A DNA stretch of 64,000 nt from contig NC_066581.1 of NCBI RefSeq assembly GCF_024323335.1, forward strand, positions 428,748,136 to 428,812,135. Reading direction: 5' to 3'. Shown here one piece after another: positions 12,181 through 22,920 of this stretch. The notes beneath the pieces are model-generated. The model was not told where the DNA came from. It searched no databases and saw only the letters and a list, made by a program, of their open reading frames with translations. Within the stretch, counting starts at the first letter, position 1. The number at the start of each line of letters is the position of its first letter. The DNA is from Lathyrus oleraceus (taxonomy: Eukaryota; Streptophyta; Magnoliopsida; Fabales; Fabaceae). The translations under genes and the position numbers were made by a program.

Positions 12181-13397
12181 GGCTTCTATAAAACATTAGG
12201 TTTGGCATGTGATGACTTGAAGGAAAGGGAGAACCCTAACAACCTTCAAATATGTGGCCATATATGGTTTTACAACTATGGCTCAATACCACTTTTGAAC
12301 CTTGTCTCAAAACCAAAGTTCCTCCAAGCCTAGAAGTAGGGTTCGAAGGACTTAGGTTGGCTACGCTTACTCTCGATGATAGGAATGTGTTTTCCTTAGA
12401 GATCTTTGAAGATTATTTCCAAATATTCTATAGGTGCAAAACCTTCACTTAAATGATGGCACCTTTTTCCAGTTGACAATATGGTCCCGACTAGTTTAGG
12501 AAACCCTTTCCTAATCCATCTTGACAAGAGGAGGATGAAATACATAACACTTTGTTTGTCTGCTTTAATCCCACTGTTTTATGATTGAGGATTGTTTCAT
12601 CTAAGACAGGATTGAGGAAGGCTCCCTACCAACCAAACTTGGTGGCCAGGAAGTTTAGACCGAGCCAACTATGTCCCAAGTGCTTCATTCCCGGAGGTGA
12701 AGCCTTCTTCTACTCCATCAACAATGCTACTGAGAAGTGGCTTAAAGGCAACCACGAGTATTACAAAAAGAAAGAAGTTTTCTTTCATGATTTTGACTAT
12801 ACTATATCCTATCATTTACACTCGATAATTTGAGGAATTATGGGCTATCCATTGGCAGATTGTGCCAGACCACACCCTCATGACACAACCTCTAGTCGAC
12901 TCTTTTTACTTATTAAGAGAAATAGGAAACCTTTGTCGACTGGATTTGGTTAGTTTTTTGTTATTTTACCTTGGATCTTTGTTTAGACTAACACATCTTT
13001 TCCTGCTCCTTTGCAGGTATTCACAATAATCTAAGGGTTTCGACTACTGGTTCCCAAGGCACCAGTACCACAAGAACTTCAAGGGTAAAGAAGACTAACC
13101 CTCTTTCTTTAGTTCCTTTTTTTATTTTCATTTTCGTCAATGCTACTGATCAAAGCATGATTTCTTAGGGTAAGAAAACAACAAATGCCTCTACTTTTGC
13201 AAGGCCATCAAGGACGGGAGATTTAGGCGATGACGCCAAAGATTCCTCCAATGAAGAGATTTTGGTTTGTATTTTTCCTCTATCATTTGTTTTAACTAAA
13301 TTTACTCTTTACTAATATTTCCAAACCTCATTAGTCTCCATATAAAGAAAGGGAGTTCGACATTAGTGATATCCAATAAAATCCTCACGTTCCTCCA
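12181..13397 (+). pseudogene. Plant mobile domain protein, 3' fragment
   Basis: This continues the PMD pseudogene beyond the solo LTR. The frame at 12252-12452 gives a PMD-like block with LQLWLNTTFEP, which in this family follows the N-terminal block seen at 7057-7353. The frame at 12585-12833 resembles the later part of the domain (YQPNLVARKF...). Frame changes and stops (for example after 12452 and 12833) show that it is not functional. Downstream short exon-like pieces separated by T-rich, AG-ending stretches (about 13020-13380) suggest the original gene had introns. It is cut at 13397 by the outer Ogre LTR. Confidence 0.6.
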
Positions 13398-16116
13398 TGT
13401 AACACCTCAAAATTTGCCCTCCTCTCTTGGGACTAGCATTAACATATTACATATCATTTTTAGGTCATTAGGCATTACATATTGCATATCATGTGGTTAC
13501 ATTGTGCAAGCCATCCTCCCAAGTCTGGTTCAGAAGATGAGGAAGTCAAAGTGCAAGCTAGGGTTTTATTGATTGATCATTGGCCATCTGAGGATTGGGC
13601 TATGAATTAGGGTTTCATGATTCTCAAAGGATATTGGTCTTCATCTTGATTGAAGTGATACATCATCATCATCATGGTTTGTTATCATCAGCAGAATCAA
13701 ATGTTGGATCAGGATTCCTTGAGATTAGGGTTTTGACCACTGGTCAACCCTAATCAGTTGCATTGGGCCAATCAGGGCATGATCAGGAGAAGGGGTCTAT
13801 GATGGATATGGGGATCATTCTATGATTGTATTGAGATTATTGAAGCTAGGGTTTCACCCTTGAGCCATTTCATAAGAAGATTGGGGCTCAGATGGATCAA
13901 TGCATGACCAAATTCATCTGTCAGTGAAAAAGTCAACTATGGTCAACTGTACATGATTTTATGGATTTGGAGGTGGAAATGAGTTGGATACACTTCATTC
14001 ATGTTGAAGCAAGTGTTATTTGACATCTCAAAGCTTAAGAATGGAGAAAATCAAGTCAGACAAGGAACTGCCAAAAATAGAAAGTGACTTGTAATGGAAG
14101 TTTCCCAAAATGGAAAGTTTTTGACCTCAAGACCACGTGTCCAAGGAAGCTTCAAATGAAAATTTGTTCAACATGAAAGTTGTAGATCTTGTTCTCACCT
14201 TTCCAAAAAGTCCGAGAACTTGAAATTCCCATGTATGGTTGGCAAGTTATGGTCCAGTCAATTTCAAAAATGACCCATAATCAGAAGGGCATAACTTCCA
14301 CCTGGAGTGTCCAAATTGAATGATCTTTTTATGCACAAACTCCATTTGACATGTACTTTCATGGTGAATAATTGGATTTCATCAAAAATGGTCAATGCAA
14401 AAAGTCAAATTTCAACTGTACAGTTAAAAGTCCAGGGGCAAAATTGTCCAACTTGAGAAATAATGGGAATTTTTGAATGGGGATTTTTGCAACACTTCAC
14501 AAATGACATTTGGAAATGGTTGGAACACTCATAACATGCCAAAGCCTTGTGGTTTGAGAATTGGCTTTTGAAATGAACTTGGAAAAATGAACAAAGTGCC
14601 ATCACATGTGGAAAATGAGAAATACACATCCAATGAACATGAGACAAGTTGCAACAGCTCACACATGTCATTTTGAGAGTGTGTGAGCTGGCATTGAGCT
14701 GTCAATGAGCTGGCATATGCAATTACCATTTTGCCCCTAGTTTGGAAAGTGACATTTTACTAATCCTTGGCATTTGGTTAATTAAGGTGATTAGAGTGTT
14801 GATTAAGATGAGATACAAAAGCCTAATTCTAACTAATTCATAACAGATTTCACAATTCCCCAAAATCAATCTCAAATTCTTCAAATTCTCCCAAATTCTC
14901 AAGAACCATATAGAACTTCAATTGATCAAAACTCTCTCAATTCTTGATCAATTTGCGAAATTCTTCTTGCTGCAACTTCCACTCATCATCATCTGCAACT
15001 GTTTTGGAACATTGGATTGAAAGGAGCATCCATTCGCGACTGTCCATGCAAGGTCCATCAATGGTGAATCAAGATTTCTTCTTCTAGAAGCCATTGCAAG
15101 TGATCCTGAGCATTCCAGTCAACTTCTTGAAGCTTGTTCTCCATCTGTTTCGCATCAAAACACCTTGAAAGCTCCAATTTCAACACTACCTTCGAATCAA
15201 GGTTAGAAATCGAATCTCATGGATTGGTGAATGTTCATATGCGTTTTGTAGTGTGTTTGATGTAGATAATCATGATGACTTTAGATTTTGGAATGGTTGA
15301 GTGAGTTGAGAGAAATCGTGATTAAAAGCTTTGACACCAAAACCTAATTTGCTCGATCCAAAGAATTTAGGGAGAATTAGTTGAAATCGTTTGCATATTT
15401 GAGATCCTGAGGACGAGACCTTTCCAATGACTATTCGTTTGTAGATTTTGGTTGAGTTTTAGTGTTCATGTGTTCATGCGAATTTCTGGAAAATATTGAT
15501 GAAGATGATGAGAAATCTGGAAATTTACAGTGTTTGATCCATTGTTCTGGCCTGGCAATTTGAATTTGTGTTTTGCGCCAAAACCAGCCAACCAGCGCTT
15601 GCCACCTCAATTATTTAAACTGCGCGTTTTGGCTCCTGGGCGCATATTTACAACAATGCCACTGATTCCAATTAATTTAAATAAAACACTTAATAATTAT
15701 TACATAATTCATTTTAATCTTAGAAAAATCATAAAAAAATATTGGTTGATCAGAAAAATATGAGGATTTTTTCTATAGTTCCCATTTTGTCTCTAGAATT
15801 TTATGGATATGATTTTAGAAGTTGTGCATGATGGAAAGTTGACTTTGCTTAGGGATGTTTGACCTATGTCATTTTTGTGTGTAATTTTGACATGTTTTAC
15901 CATTTTTAATGTGAAATGCTCATACCTTAAAAGAAATGCATGAAATTTTTTGTGGTGATTGTAGACATGTTGCTGGTGATTTACATATAAATTTTGTGAA
16001 TTTTGGATACCTGTGGAGTAAGATATGATTTTTTGAACTTAGGTGTGACAATTTGTGTCACACCTAATTAGGACAACTTCATGAAATTATTTGCCTAGCC
16101 TATGCTTGTTAGAATG
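13398..16116 (+). repeat. Outer Ogre 5' LTR, left part
   Basis: This is the 5' portion of the roughly 5.04-kb outer LTR, identified by its near identity to the LTR start at 63399-64000. It ends at GAATG (16112-16116), directly before the inner Ogre LTR start TGTCATACCCC. The last 604 bp (15513-16116) recur at 46909-47512. Short frames within it are not supported as genes. Confidence 0.85.
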
Positions 16117-18077
16117 TGTCATACCCCAAAATTTACCCATCATTTTTCCTGGAAAAAAAAAACGAAAAAAAATAAAATAAAATTTAATTAATTAATTAAA
16201 TAATTAAAATAAATAAATAAATAAAATATAACAAATTATTTTGGACTTGGGTCTCCCTCATTCCAAGCCCATTACCCACAAAATTAGTTTATAAATACTG
16301 AAGTTTCAGTAGAGGAAAAGGACTTGGAGTTAGACTTAGAGTTTACACTGGGAGATTCACTGGAGAAAGAAGGAAGAGAAGCAAAACACTCTGAGGTTTC
16401 CTTGGAACAAAACCTTGAGGAAAAAGAAAGAGAGAGAACAGAGAAAGACAGATAGAAACTTTGGCATAGGAACCCTGCCAACCCGGAGAATTCAGAATAA
16501 AGAAACCCTGAAGGCAGCTCATCCGCCCCGAAGCCATCGCCGCCCAATTCCCGCCGCCTAACTCATTCCGATACCACAAGTGGTCAATCCCTTCAACCTT
16601 GAATTGGCAAACAGGTTTGCATATCTCTATTGTTTATACTTTCAATTGGCCATATCTACACATATAATGCATCATGATTAAATGTTGATATATAATTTGC
16701 TTTCGTATGTGAATTTAAATATGCCTGAATACCCTGAATGTTTGACCATGCTGTTCCTGTGATAAAATGCCATAAAGTTCAAGGTTCCTAACATGGGGCT
16801 GTTTTTCTCAAAATTCAAAATCCGTGGCCGTTCGCCTGGCCTTCGCTAGGCGAGGCAGAGGCGAACGAGACAGTACCTGATTTTTCTAGTCTGTTTTTTT
16901 TTATGTTTTTATCATAGCCATGCATTATTCATCCTATCCTATTTACTGTTGCGATATTTTTCCGGTGTAATCTTCGATTGCACCCTGATTTGGTATTCTG
17001 ACATGTTTCTTTTTGAGCTTCGAAAAGGTTCACATATCCCAGGAAAAGGTTATTGGCTAGGTATTCCACTTTATTTGTGGGATACCCTTGTGGAGTTTTC
17101 ACCCTAAATTACCTAATTAATTTTGATGTATTAATTTTAATGTATTAATTTTAATGTATTAATTTTAATGTATTAATTTTAATGTGGGAGAATTCCTCCT
17201 AATCACCTAATTAATTGTAAAACTTTGCCTTTGAATAAGTGATCTTGGACCTCTCTTTGTTGCCTTACGATTACGATATTACGGTCATGTCCCGCGAATG
17301 TGGGGATACCCTTAGCAAAGACCCTTCGGTTAAATCATCATAAAATAAATTATAGTCCCTCGGATGTTGCCTTCGAATATACAACTTTGTCCCTCGATGA
17401 CCCTCCGATGTTGCCTACGATTAAATGATGATAGTCCCTTCGAATGCTAAGGTATCCTCATAACTGTTGCCTTCAATGACCAATCGATGACCCTACGATG
17501 ACCCTTTTACATCCAAAGGATAAAACTACTTATTTCTCAATAATAAGGACAGTTTTACCCTCATAAGGATAGGAAATGCCCGTAAAGACCTTGGGTCGGT
17601 ATAACTCTTAATTGCTGGCTCACAACTTAAAACATTTTTTCGCACCTCACACCTTTCAAAATACCTTTAGAAAATCACCACTTGGTATACATTCATACTA
17701 GAATCATTACCGAGTTATATTTTTCTAAACAATTTTCAAAACTAAACGAGATAACCACTTTGTATACATTCATACAAGAATCATTACAAAGTTAAATTCT
17801 CTTTTCAAAACAATTTTCCAAACAATTCACAAACACTTTTTTTAGACAAAAATAATATAAGTGATCGAGCAATTAAGAGCCCATGGATAACCATGGATAC
17901 AAAGGGTGCTAACACCTTCCCTTTGTATAATGTACCTCCCGAACCCAAAATCTAAATTAAGGTCTTTCCTGTTCTTTTCCACCTTTCCTTATTGGATAAA
18001 AGAAAAGTCGGTGGCGACTCTTGCTAACCGCGACATTGCGATTAAAACCACAAAAAAGTCCAGTTCACCGTATGACA
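16117..18077 (+). repeat. Inner Ogre 5' LTR
   Basis: This 1961-bp LTR starts TGTCATACCCC and ends ATGACA just before the PBS. TATAAATA at 16290-16297 is a good TATA box, and the block 'ggtgctaacaccttccct' at about 17907 matches the 3'-proximal motif seen in the other Ogre LTRs here. A 14-bp tandem repeat (unit ATTAATTTTAATGT) near 17129-17186 has one unit fewer than in the 3' LTR. The open frames inside on either strand are not genes. Confidence 0.85.
16290..16297 (+). promoter_or_regulatory. TATA box of the inner Ogre LTR
   Basis: TATAAATA lies 173 bp into the LTR. The same box is kept in the 3' LTR copy at 39796-39803 despite a nearby T-to-C difference. Its use as the transcription start signal is inferred. 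Confidence 0.55.
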
Positions 18078-18081
18078 GAAC

Positions 18082-18099
18082 TGGCGACTCTGCTGGGGA
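18082..18099 (+). other. Primer binding site, tRNA-Arg type
   Basis: TGGCGACTCTGCTGGGGA follows the LTR end after a 4-nt spacer. This is the primer site characteristic of Ogre elements, complementary to the 3' end of a tRNA-Arg. The same 18 bases recur at 41593-41610 and 49838-49855. Confidence 0.9.
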
Positions 18100-18815
18100 A
18101 TATTTAAAAAGAGAGGTTACCTTAAAAACAAGATCACTTATTCAATTTGTCTGATTTATTTTTAAGGGATTGCTTGGGTATGTTATGCTTGAGTGAAAGA
18201 TCCTACACCCGGATCTAGTGTACCTTAGGTAAGTAGCAAGAGATCATCGCGACTGTCCGGCGTATACTGGAATGGTCAAAATGATGGCTACGGTTAATGT
18301 GGCACTTTGGATGTCCTGATGTTCCTCATGTTAGTTGAGGAAATATTTGGCATTCGCGTGGTGTCATAAAAGCATTAACCAGACCTTTAGAACCCTAATT
18401 GACTCATCCTGGCCATTAGAAAGTAGTGAGATAACTGGCTTCGGTTCCGACTGGAGTCGGTTGAGACTCGATACTACACTCTTTGAGATTGGACTTTAGG
18501 GAAGCTTCGGTCAACCACTTGGTGTTGCACTGAAGTGGACTTAAGGAAAGGTCAATGATTTGAGATCCTTCTAGAACCCGGTTACTATTCTAAGACAGGT
18601 TGAACCCACCAAACTTCAGTGGGGAGGGTACTTACCTATGGAACTCATGCAAGCCTTAAAACCTAGGAATGATTGTTGTATGACTTGCTTATGCTTGTTA
18701 TTTGTTTAATATCATAATATCATAACATCATAACATCATAACATCATAACATTATGACATTGCACTAATCACTTCGAGGACTTAGGGATTTAACTTGGCT
18801 CTATTTTGTAAGGCT
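18100..18815 (+). other. Untranslated leader of the inner Ogre
   Basis: This is non-coding sequence between the PBS and ORF1. Near its end (about 18707-18760) it holds an ATCATAAC-type short tandem repeat. No other feature is recognised. Confidence 0.6.
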
Positions 18816-20144
18816 ATGGCTCCCAGGAAGACTATCCGGATAAATTTTGTAGTCATCTCTCCTCAACTCAAGGATTTAGTGTCAGAACTTCCTGATCAGG
18901 CTCAGTTCGTCAAAAAGCATGGTTCTCTCCTCAATTTGGTTACCACTGGTTTCAAAGAAGATATGATGAGAGTCCTATTCCAGTTCTTCGATCCTAAACA
19001 TCATTGTTTCACATTCCCAGATTATCAGTTGGTGCCCACATTAGAAGAATTTTCCCAGCTGCTTGGGATACCTATTCTTGATCAAATACCTTTCAGTGGT
19101 TTAGAAAAGATTCCGAGGTCCGAAAAAGTTGCCGCAGCTTTACACATGACAAAGTCAGATATTGAAACTAATTGGGTAACAAGAAGTGGAGTTAAGGGTT
19201 TACTTGCCAAATTTCTGATGAATAAGGCCCGAGAATTCTTAAAAGTCATGAATGTCCATGCTTTCGAGGAGATTCTAGCATTACTAATCTATGGTTTGGT
19301 GTTATTCCCTAATCCAGATCAATTCATAGATATGAATGCTATTCAGATATTTCTCGCTCGTAACCCTGTGCCTACCTTGCTCGGCGACATTCTGCATTCC
19401 CTTCACACTCGTACTATGAAGAGGCAAGGGACTCTCATGTGCTGCATACCTTTATTATCCAGGTGGTTTATTTCGCACCTTCCTCAGTCAGTCTTGAAGA
19501 ATGAGCAAAGTTTGAGATGGTCTCAAAGGATAATGTCGCTCTCCCACTCAGACATCCGTTGGTGTCCTCATTTCAAAGAAAACAATATCATCATTGACCG
19601 TTGTGGAGAATTCCCTAATGTACCACTCATGGGGATAAGAGGAGGTATTACTTATAATCCTGCTTTAGCCCTACGTCAGTTTGGTTGTGCTCGAAGAGAT
19701 GGTCCACATGAAATAATTATACAAGGCACGGTGTTTGACTATGATAACGAATCCCAAGGTCTCCGTCAAAGATTTGTGCGAGCTTGGGGCATGGTGAAAA
19801 GAAGTACTTTAGGACAGAAAAACTCTATTCCTATGGAACCTTATCTCAGATGGGTCCGCACAAGAGCTCGTGAACTTGTCATGCCATATCTGGCAGTCGG
19901 ACCACTGATTGTTGAACCAGAAGCTGAAGGAGGTACTCCTCAGATCGTTCCTTATCCAGATATGCCTACCGATGTTGAAGAGTTAAAGAAGTCCTGGATC
20001 CAGTTGAGAGAGGAAAGGGATACTTTTGAAGCCCAGTTCTGTGCTACAAGGAAGAAGGTGTTAGAGCTCACCGGCCAGCTTAATGAGGAACGAAGACTCA
20101 ATACATATCTTCGCCCAAAAAGAAGCCGTCCCTGGGAGACCTGA
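18816..20144 (+). CDS. Ogre ORF1 protein (DUF7745-like), intact
   Basis: ORF1 upstream of gag is a feature of Ogre elements; its molecular role is unknown. I start at the ATG at 18816 (442 residues, beginning MAPRKT), because the longer frame opens only at a TTG. The protein has a conserved globular region with FPDYQLVPTLEEFSQLLGIP near residue 65, IYGLVLFPN and FLARNPVPTLLGDI in the middle, and a charged, probably coiled-coil tail from about residue 385. It aligns by eye along its length with the ORF1 at 50861-52084. The frame has no stop or shift, and the copy at 42327-43655 encodes the same protein, one silent C/T difference apart. I believe this matches the Pfam family DUF7745 but could not check. 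No signal peptide or membrane span is visible. Confidence 0.8.
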   Translation: MAPRKTIRINFVVISPQLKDLVSELPDQAQFVKKHGSLLNLVTTGFKEDMMRVLFQFFDPKHHCFTFPDYQLVPTLEEFSQLLGIPILDQIPFSGLEKIPRSEKVAAALHMTKSDIETNWVTRSGVKGLLAKFLMNKAREFLKVMNVHAFEEILALLIYGLVLFPNPDQFIDMNAIQIFLARNPVPTLLGDILHSLHTRTMKRQGTLMCCIPLLSRWFISHLPQSVLKNEQSLRWSQRIMSLSHSDIRWCPHFKENNIIIDRCGEFPNVPLMGIRGGITYNPALALRQFGCARRDGPHEIIIQGTVFDYDNESQGLRQRFVRAWGMVKRSTLGQKNSIPMEPYLRWVRTRARELVMPYLAVGPLIVEPEAEGGTPQIVPYPDMPTDVEELKKSWIQLREERDTFEAQFCATRKKVLELTGQLNEERRLNTYLRPKRSRPWET

Positions 20145-20348
20145 GCTTTTATTGTATTTTACTTCTTATTATAATGAATATTAATCAAATATTATTAATA
20201 AAAGTGGCTTTCTTTTTTGGTAGTTTATGCAAAATTAAATTCCAAAAGTCCTTGAAAACATTTCATACATTGCATAGCATAACATGACATTGCATAACAG
20301 GTACTCTAAAAGGATCAGTATTCTCACGGTTTTCCTTCAAACAGAAAA

Positions 20349-20882
20349 ATGGACCTCGAACAAACTGTCAAAGATCTCCAGGCTCAGAATGCTCAACTCC
20401 AGGAGATGATCTTGAACTTATCCAAGGGGCAGGAGGAACTAAAGACTCTCTTGCTCAAGAAGAAAAAGGACAAGAAATCTGTGAGGCACATTAACCCGGG
20501 AAGAAGGCAGTTTACGAAGATCAATATGACTTTAGCCCAAGCACTGCAGGGTATGCTAAAAGTAAATTTAATTACCCTCAGAGATCCTCCTGCAAAACCC
20601 AACACTACTTCTCCTCGTTATAATCCCAACGCCAGGTGTGCCTATCACTCCGATAGCCCCGGGCATGATACGAATGATTGCTGGTCGCTGAAGAACAAGA
20701 TTCAGGATATGATCGACGCTGGGGAATTTGAATTTGATCCTCTGGATATTCCTAATGTCATCACTGCTCCTATGCCCGATCATGACAAGACTGTTAATGC
20801 TGTAGAAGATGTGAATAGCGATTGCAACTTGGATAATTGGAAGGCTGAAGACACTATTCCAACTTCCTTTAGTCAGGAGTAA
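20349..20882 (+). CDS. Shortened Gag-like ORF ('mini-Gag')
   Basis: The frame encodes 177 residues in three blocks that align with separated parts of the 1096-residue gag-pro of the outer Ogre. Residues 1-45 are an N-terminal coiled coil (MDLEQTVKDLQAQNAQLQ...) ending in a Lys run. Residues about 50-150 cover the linker and the zinc-knuckle-like motif C-x2-H-x5-H-x4-C (Cys97 to Cys111). The last 25 resemble the acidic end of gag-pro (SDC..D.W...NWKAED). The capsid region and protease are absent, with the frame kept across both gaps. The stop lies inside GA|GTAATT, the same donor-like context that ends gag-pro in the outer Ogre. The second copy (43860-44393) differs by one Pro-to-Ser change. 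It could be an RNA-binding protein used with helper particles; that is inference. Confidence 0.7.
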   Translation: MDLEQTVKDLQAQNAQLQEMILNLSKGQEELKTLLLKKKKDKKSVRHINPGRRQFTKINMTLAQALQGMLKVNLITLRDPPAKPNTTSPRYNPNARCAYHSDSPGHDTNDCWSLKNKIQDMIDAGEFEFDPLDIPNVITAPMPDHDKTVNAVEDVNSDCNLDNWKAEDTIPTSFSQE

Positions 20883-21132
20883 TTGTTTGTTGTTTATTCA
20901 ATGTATCAAATTTGGTTAAATGTTTTGTCATTCTCATAAGCATATTCATATTCAATAAATCAATGGACTTTTTGCATTCAAATATTGCGCTCTTTATCTT
21001 TCCTGTCATTTTTCAAATAAGCTATGCTTTCTTGCACACACTCACGTAACAAATTGCGTATCCACATCCACTCTAGATCCTGTTGATAATAGTTCTGCTA
21101 CTGTTCATTATGACTTCGAAAATCCGATCTAC
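20883..21132 (+). pseudogene. Ogre intron-like spacer and start of pol, cut by the Athila
   Basis: The spacer after the mini-Gag matches the position of the outer Ogre intron. From about 21073 the sequence reads as the N-terminal end of the Ogre RT polyprotein (DPVDNS...YDFENPIY), corresponding to 56662-56720 of the outer Ogre. It stops at TCTAC (21128-21132), the target duplicated by the Athila insertion, and continues at 34798. Confidence 0.7.
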
Positions 21133-22437
21133 TGATCGCTCGACTGGGTGAGTCGAGAATGGGATACAAACTGCAAGTGCACAGTTCTATCGCGTAGTTT
21201 TAAAAGATATCGATCCCACAGGGACTTATGAATCGATATACCGTTATCTAAGGTTACTACGTAAATCTAAGGTGAGAATGTTTGATTGTTTGGGGAAAAA
21301 ACTAAGAGCTAAACTAATATCTAGATTAAATATTAATAAGACGGATATCGGTATGTAGTTCGTCAAAACTAGGGAATCAAGTCTTTGTCGGTTTCTTGGT
21401 TTTAAAATGAATCGTTTCGGTTAACTTCATTGGTTAAAGGTTCTATCTCAAACTCTCGCTCTGTTGAATAAACCATGATTTTATATTAATGTTGCTGTCA
21501 CTTATAATTAAGTCAAAAACCATATTTTGAAAACAATAAAGTTGCAGAAACTCTTTTTAAGAAAATACTGACCGTTTTAAACACCCTTATCTCAAACTCT
21601 CGCTCTGTTGACTTAGGTTATATAATTAAATCCAAATGCTTAACTCTCGTCCTCACATCCAATCTTTAAAAATACTTTTTGGAAAAGGTCAGAATTTAAT
21701 TAACCCTAAAACTTGCTCTCGCCCTGATCTAGAATTAATGCCTAACTTACACTGTCCAGTTAAAATCTCAAACTCTCGCTCTATTGATTTTAACTTCTTT
21801 ATGTCTTTTACTTTTGTAAAAAATCTTGTTATTAAACCTGTAAGTTGAAACCATAAAAAGATTGATTTTGATTTTAAGTTTAGATAGACCGACTCAGTCT
21901 TGATCCCTTATTCTGCTTACTTTACATACCGATACCTAGGCAAATTAGCCAGACATGCTAAATAAATAAGAATTTATATCATGCATAAACAGACTCATTC
22001 CAGGCAGGCAATATGAATAAACAATAGAATAAAACATTAAAAATTAAATAGCAATTAAAGAACCTGAATGCGTAATACAATGGTCTTGAACACTCCACCA
22101 CAAGCCGGTAGGATTTGTTCTTGGATTCTTCAATTAGACAGTAAATTAAATCAAGGAAATAAAACTGGAATATAACGTAAGGTTAAATCCGGTATAAAGT
22201 TGCACAATAGTTTCCGGTGTAGAAACTATTATGCGAAAAATATCTAAAAGCTAAAACTGGAAAGGTAAATTTGCAAGGGAAAAAGAATGTAAAGCTTGCA
22301 AAAGAAATAAATAAAATAAACAATGCTAAGTTGCTGGAAAGGAAGAAAAATAAGCAAAGGCGTGAAAAGAAAATTTGGCAGAGCTTCGGCAAACTGAGCG
22401 TGCAAAAACTGAGGCTTTTTTAGGTTTGTGAGATGGC

Positions 22438-22445
22438 TATTTATA
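22438..22445 (-). promoter_or_regulatory. TATA box of the Athila LTR
   Basis: On the minus strand the sequence reads TATAAATA inside the palindrome-like GGCTATTATAAATAGCC. It lies 462 bp into the LTR. The same box in the 5' LTR (about 34328-34335) would drive the genomic RNA. The function is inferred from motif and position. Confidence 0.6.
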
Positions 22446-22587
22446 ATAGCCTTGGTAACTGCATTCCGTTTCCCACGAGTCTTCAGCATGGCTAAATACA
22501 CGGCGTGGGCATAGGACACGAACTCTCTCAACGTTCTTCTTCAATTCTTCTGAGAGCGTGACTTGCGCCAAAAAGCTAGTGGAATGG

Positions 22588-22674
22588 TGTGACGCTCGTC
22601 ACAACATGTGTGACGCTCGTCACAGGGATGCTTCTAGTGTGACGCTCGTCACACCCCTTGTGACGCCCGTCACA
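22588..22674. promoter_or_regulatory. Array of four TGACG inverted repeats in the Athila LTR
   Basis: Four 16-bp inverted repeats start at 22588, 22609, 22638 and 22659. Three read TGTGACGCTCGTCACA and the last TGTGACGCCCGTCACA. Each holds TGACG facing CGTCA with a 2-bp centre. The spacing is 21, 29 and 21 bp. TGACG is the core bound by plant TGA-class bZIP factors (as-1 elements). The array lies 143-229 bp upstream of the LTR TATA box, a typical enhancer position. An RNA hairpin role is possible but less likely, because the array lies upstream of the presumed transcription start. Confidence 0.6.
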
Positions 22675-22907
22675 GGCTCAACGTGCGCTTTCTTTTGGGC
22701 TGGGCTTGGTCTTTGATATTTGTTTCCTTTTTACTCCTTTCTACACCTCCTTTTCTTCCCTTTTTCACTTTTGCTTCAAAATGGATACCTGACATAAATA
22801 GCAAGGAAATACTGCATAATATCTGATAAAATGAGATAAACTAAAGTAAATGATAATATAATCTAATTGAATTAAGTCTTAAAATGTGATATAATTTCGT
22901 GTTATCA

Positions 22908-22920
22908 AACTCCCCCACAC
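22908..22920 (-). other. Athila polypurine tract
   Basis: On the minus strand GTGTGGGGGAGTT directly precedes the 3' LTR start TGATAAC. Just upstream is the stretch 'cttgaggacaagcaaag' typical of Athila 3' ends. This is the expected start site of plus-strand DNA synthesis. Confidence 0.85.

Larger units (their letters stand above)
21133..22907 (-). repeat. Athila 3' LTR
   Basis: This 1775-bp LTR runs on the minus strand from TGATAACACG (22907) to CGATCA (21133). It contains a TATA box at 22438-22445, four TGTGACG-CT-CGTCACA-type inverted repeats at 22588-22674, and several copies of 'tcaaactctcgctct' (plus strand, 21450-21785). It is repeated at 33023-34797 and 44644-46418. Confidence 0.93.

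Noticed and set aside
14405..14729. Minus-strand frames of 88 and 66 codons in the outer LTR
   Set aside because: They lie within LTR sequence, overlap each other and resemble no known protein.
16284..16579. Ser/Phe-rich minus-strand frames in the inner LTR (also 39790-40076)
   Set aside because: They occur in both LTR copies but change by the 9-bp LTR indel and run antisense through the presumed start of transcription; an LTR by-product is the simplest explanation.
21636..21848. 70-codon plus-strand frame in the Athila LTR, present three times
   Set aside because: Repeated only because the LTR is repeated; it contains copies of the 'caaactctcgctct' repeat and no domain.
22183..22531. Minus-strand frames of 69 and 95 codons in the Athila LTR
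   Set aside because: They overlap the TATA box and the leader region, and the hydrophobic stretch is low-complexity Phe/Leu; no support as a gene.
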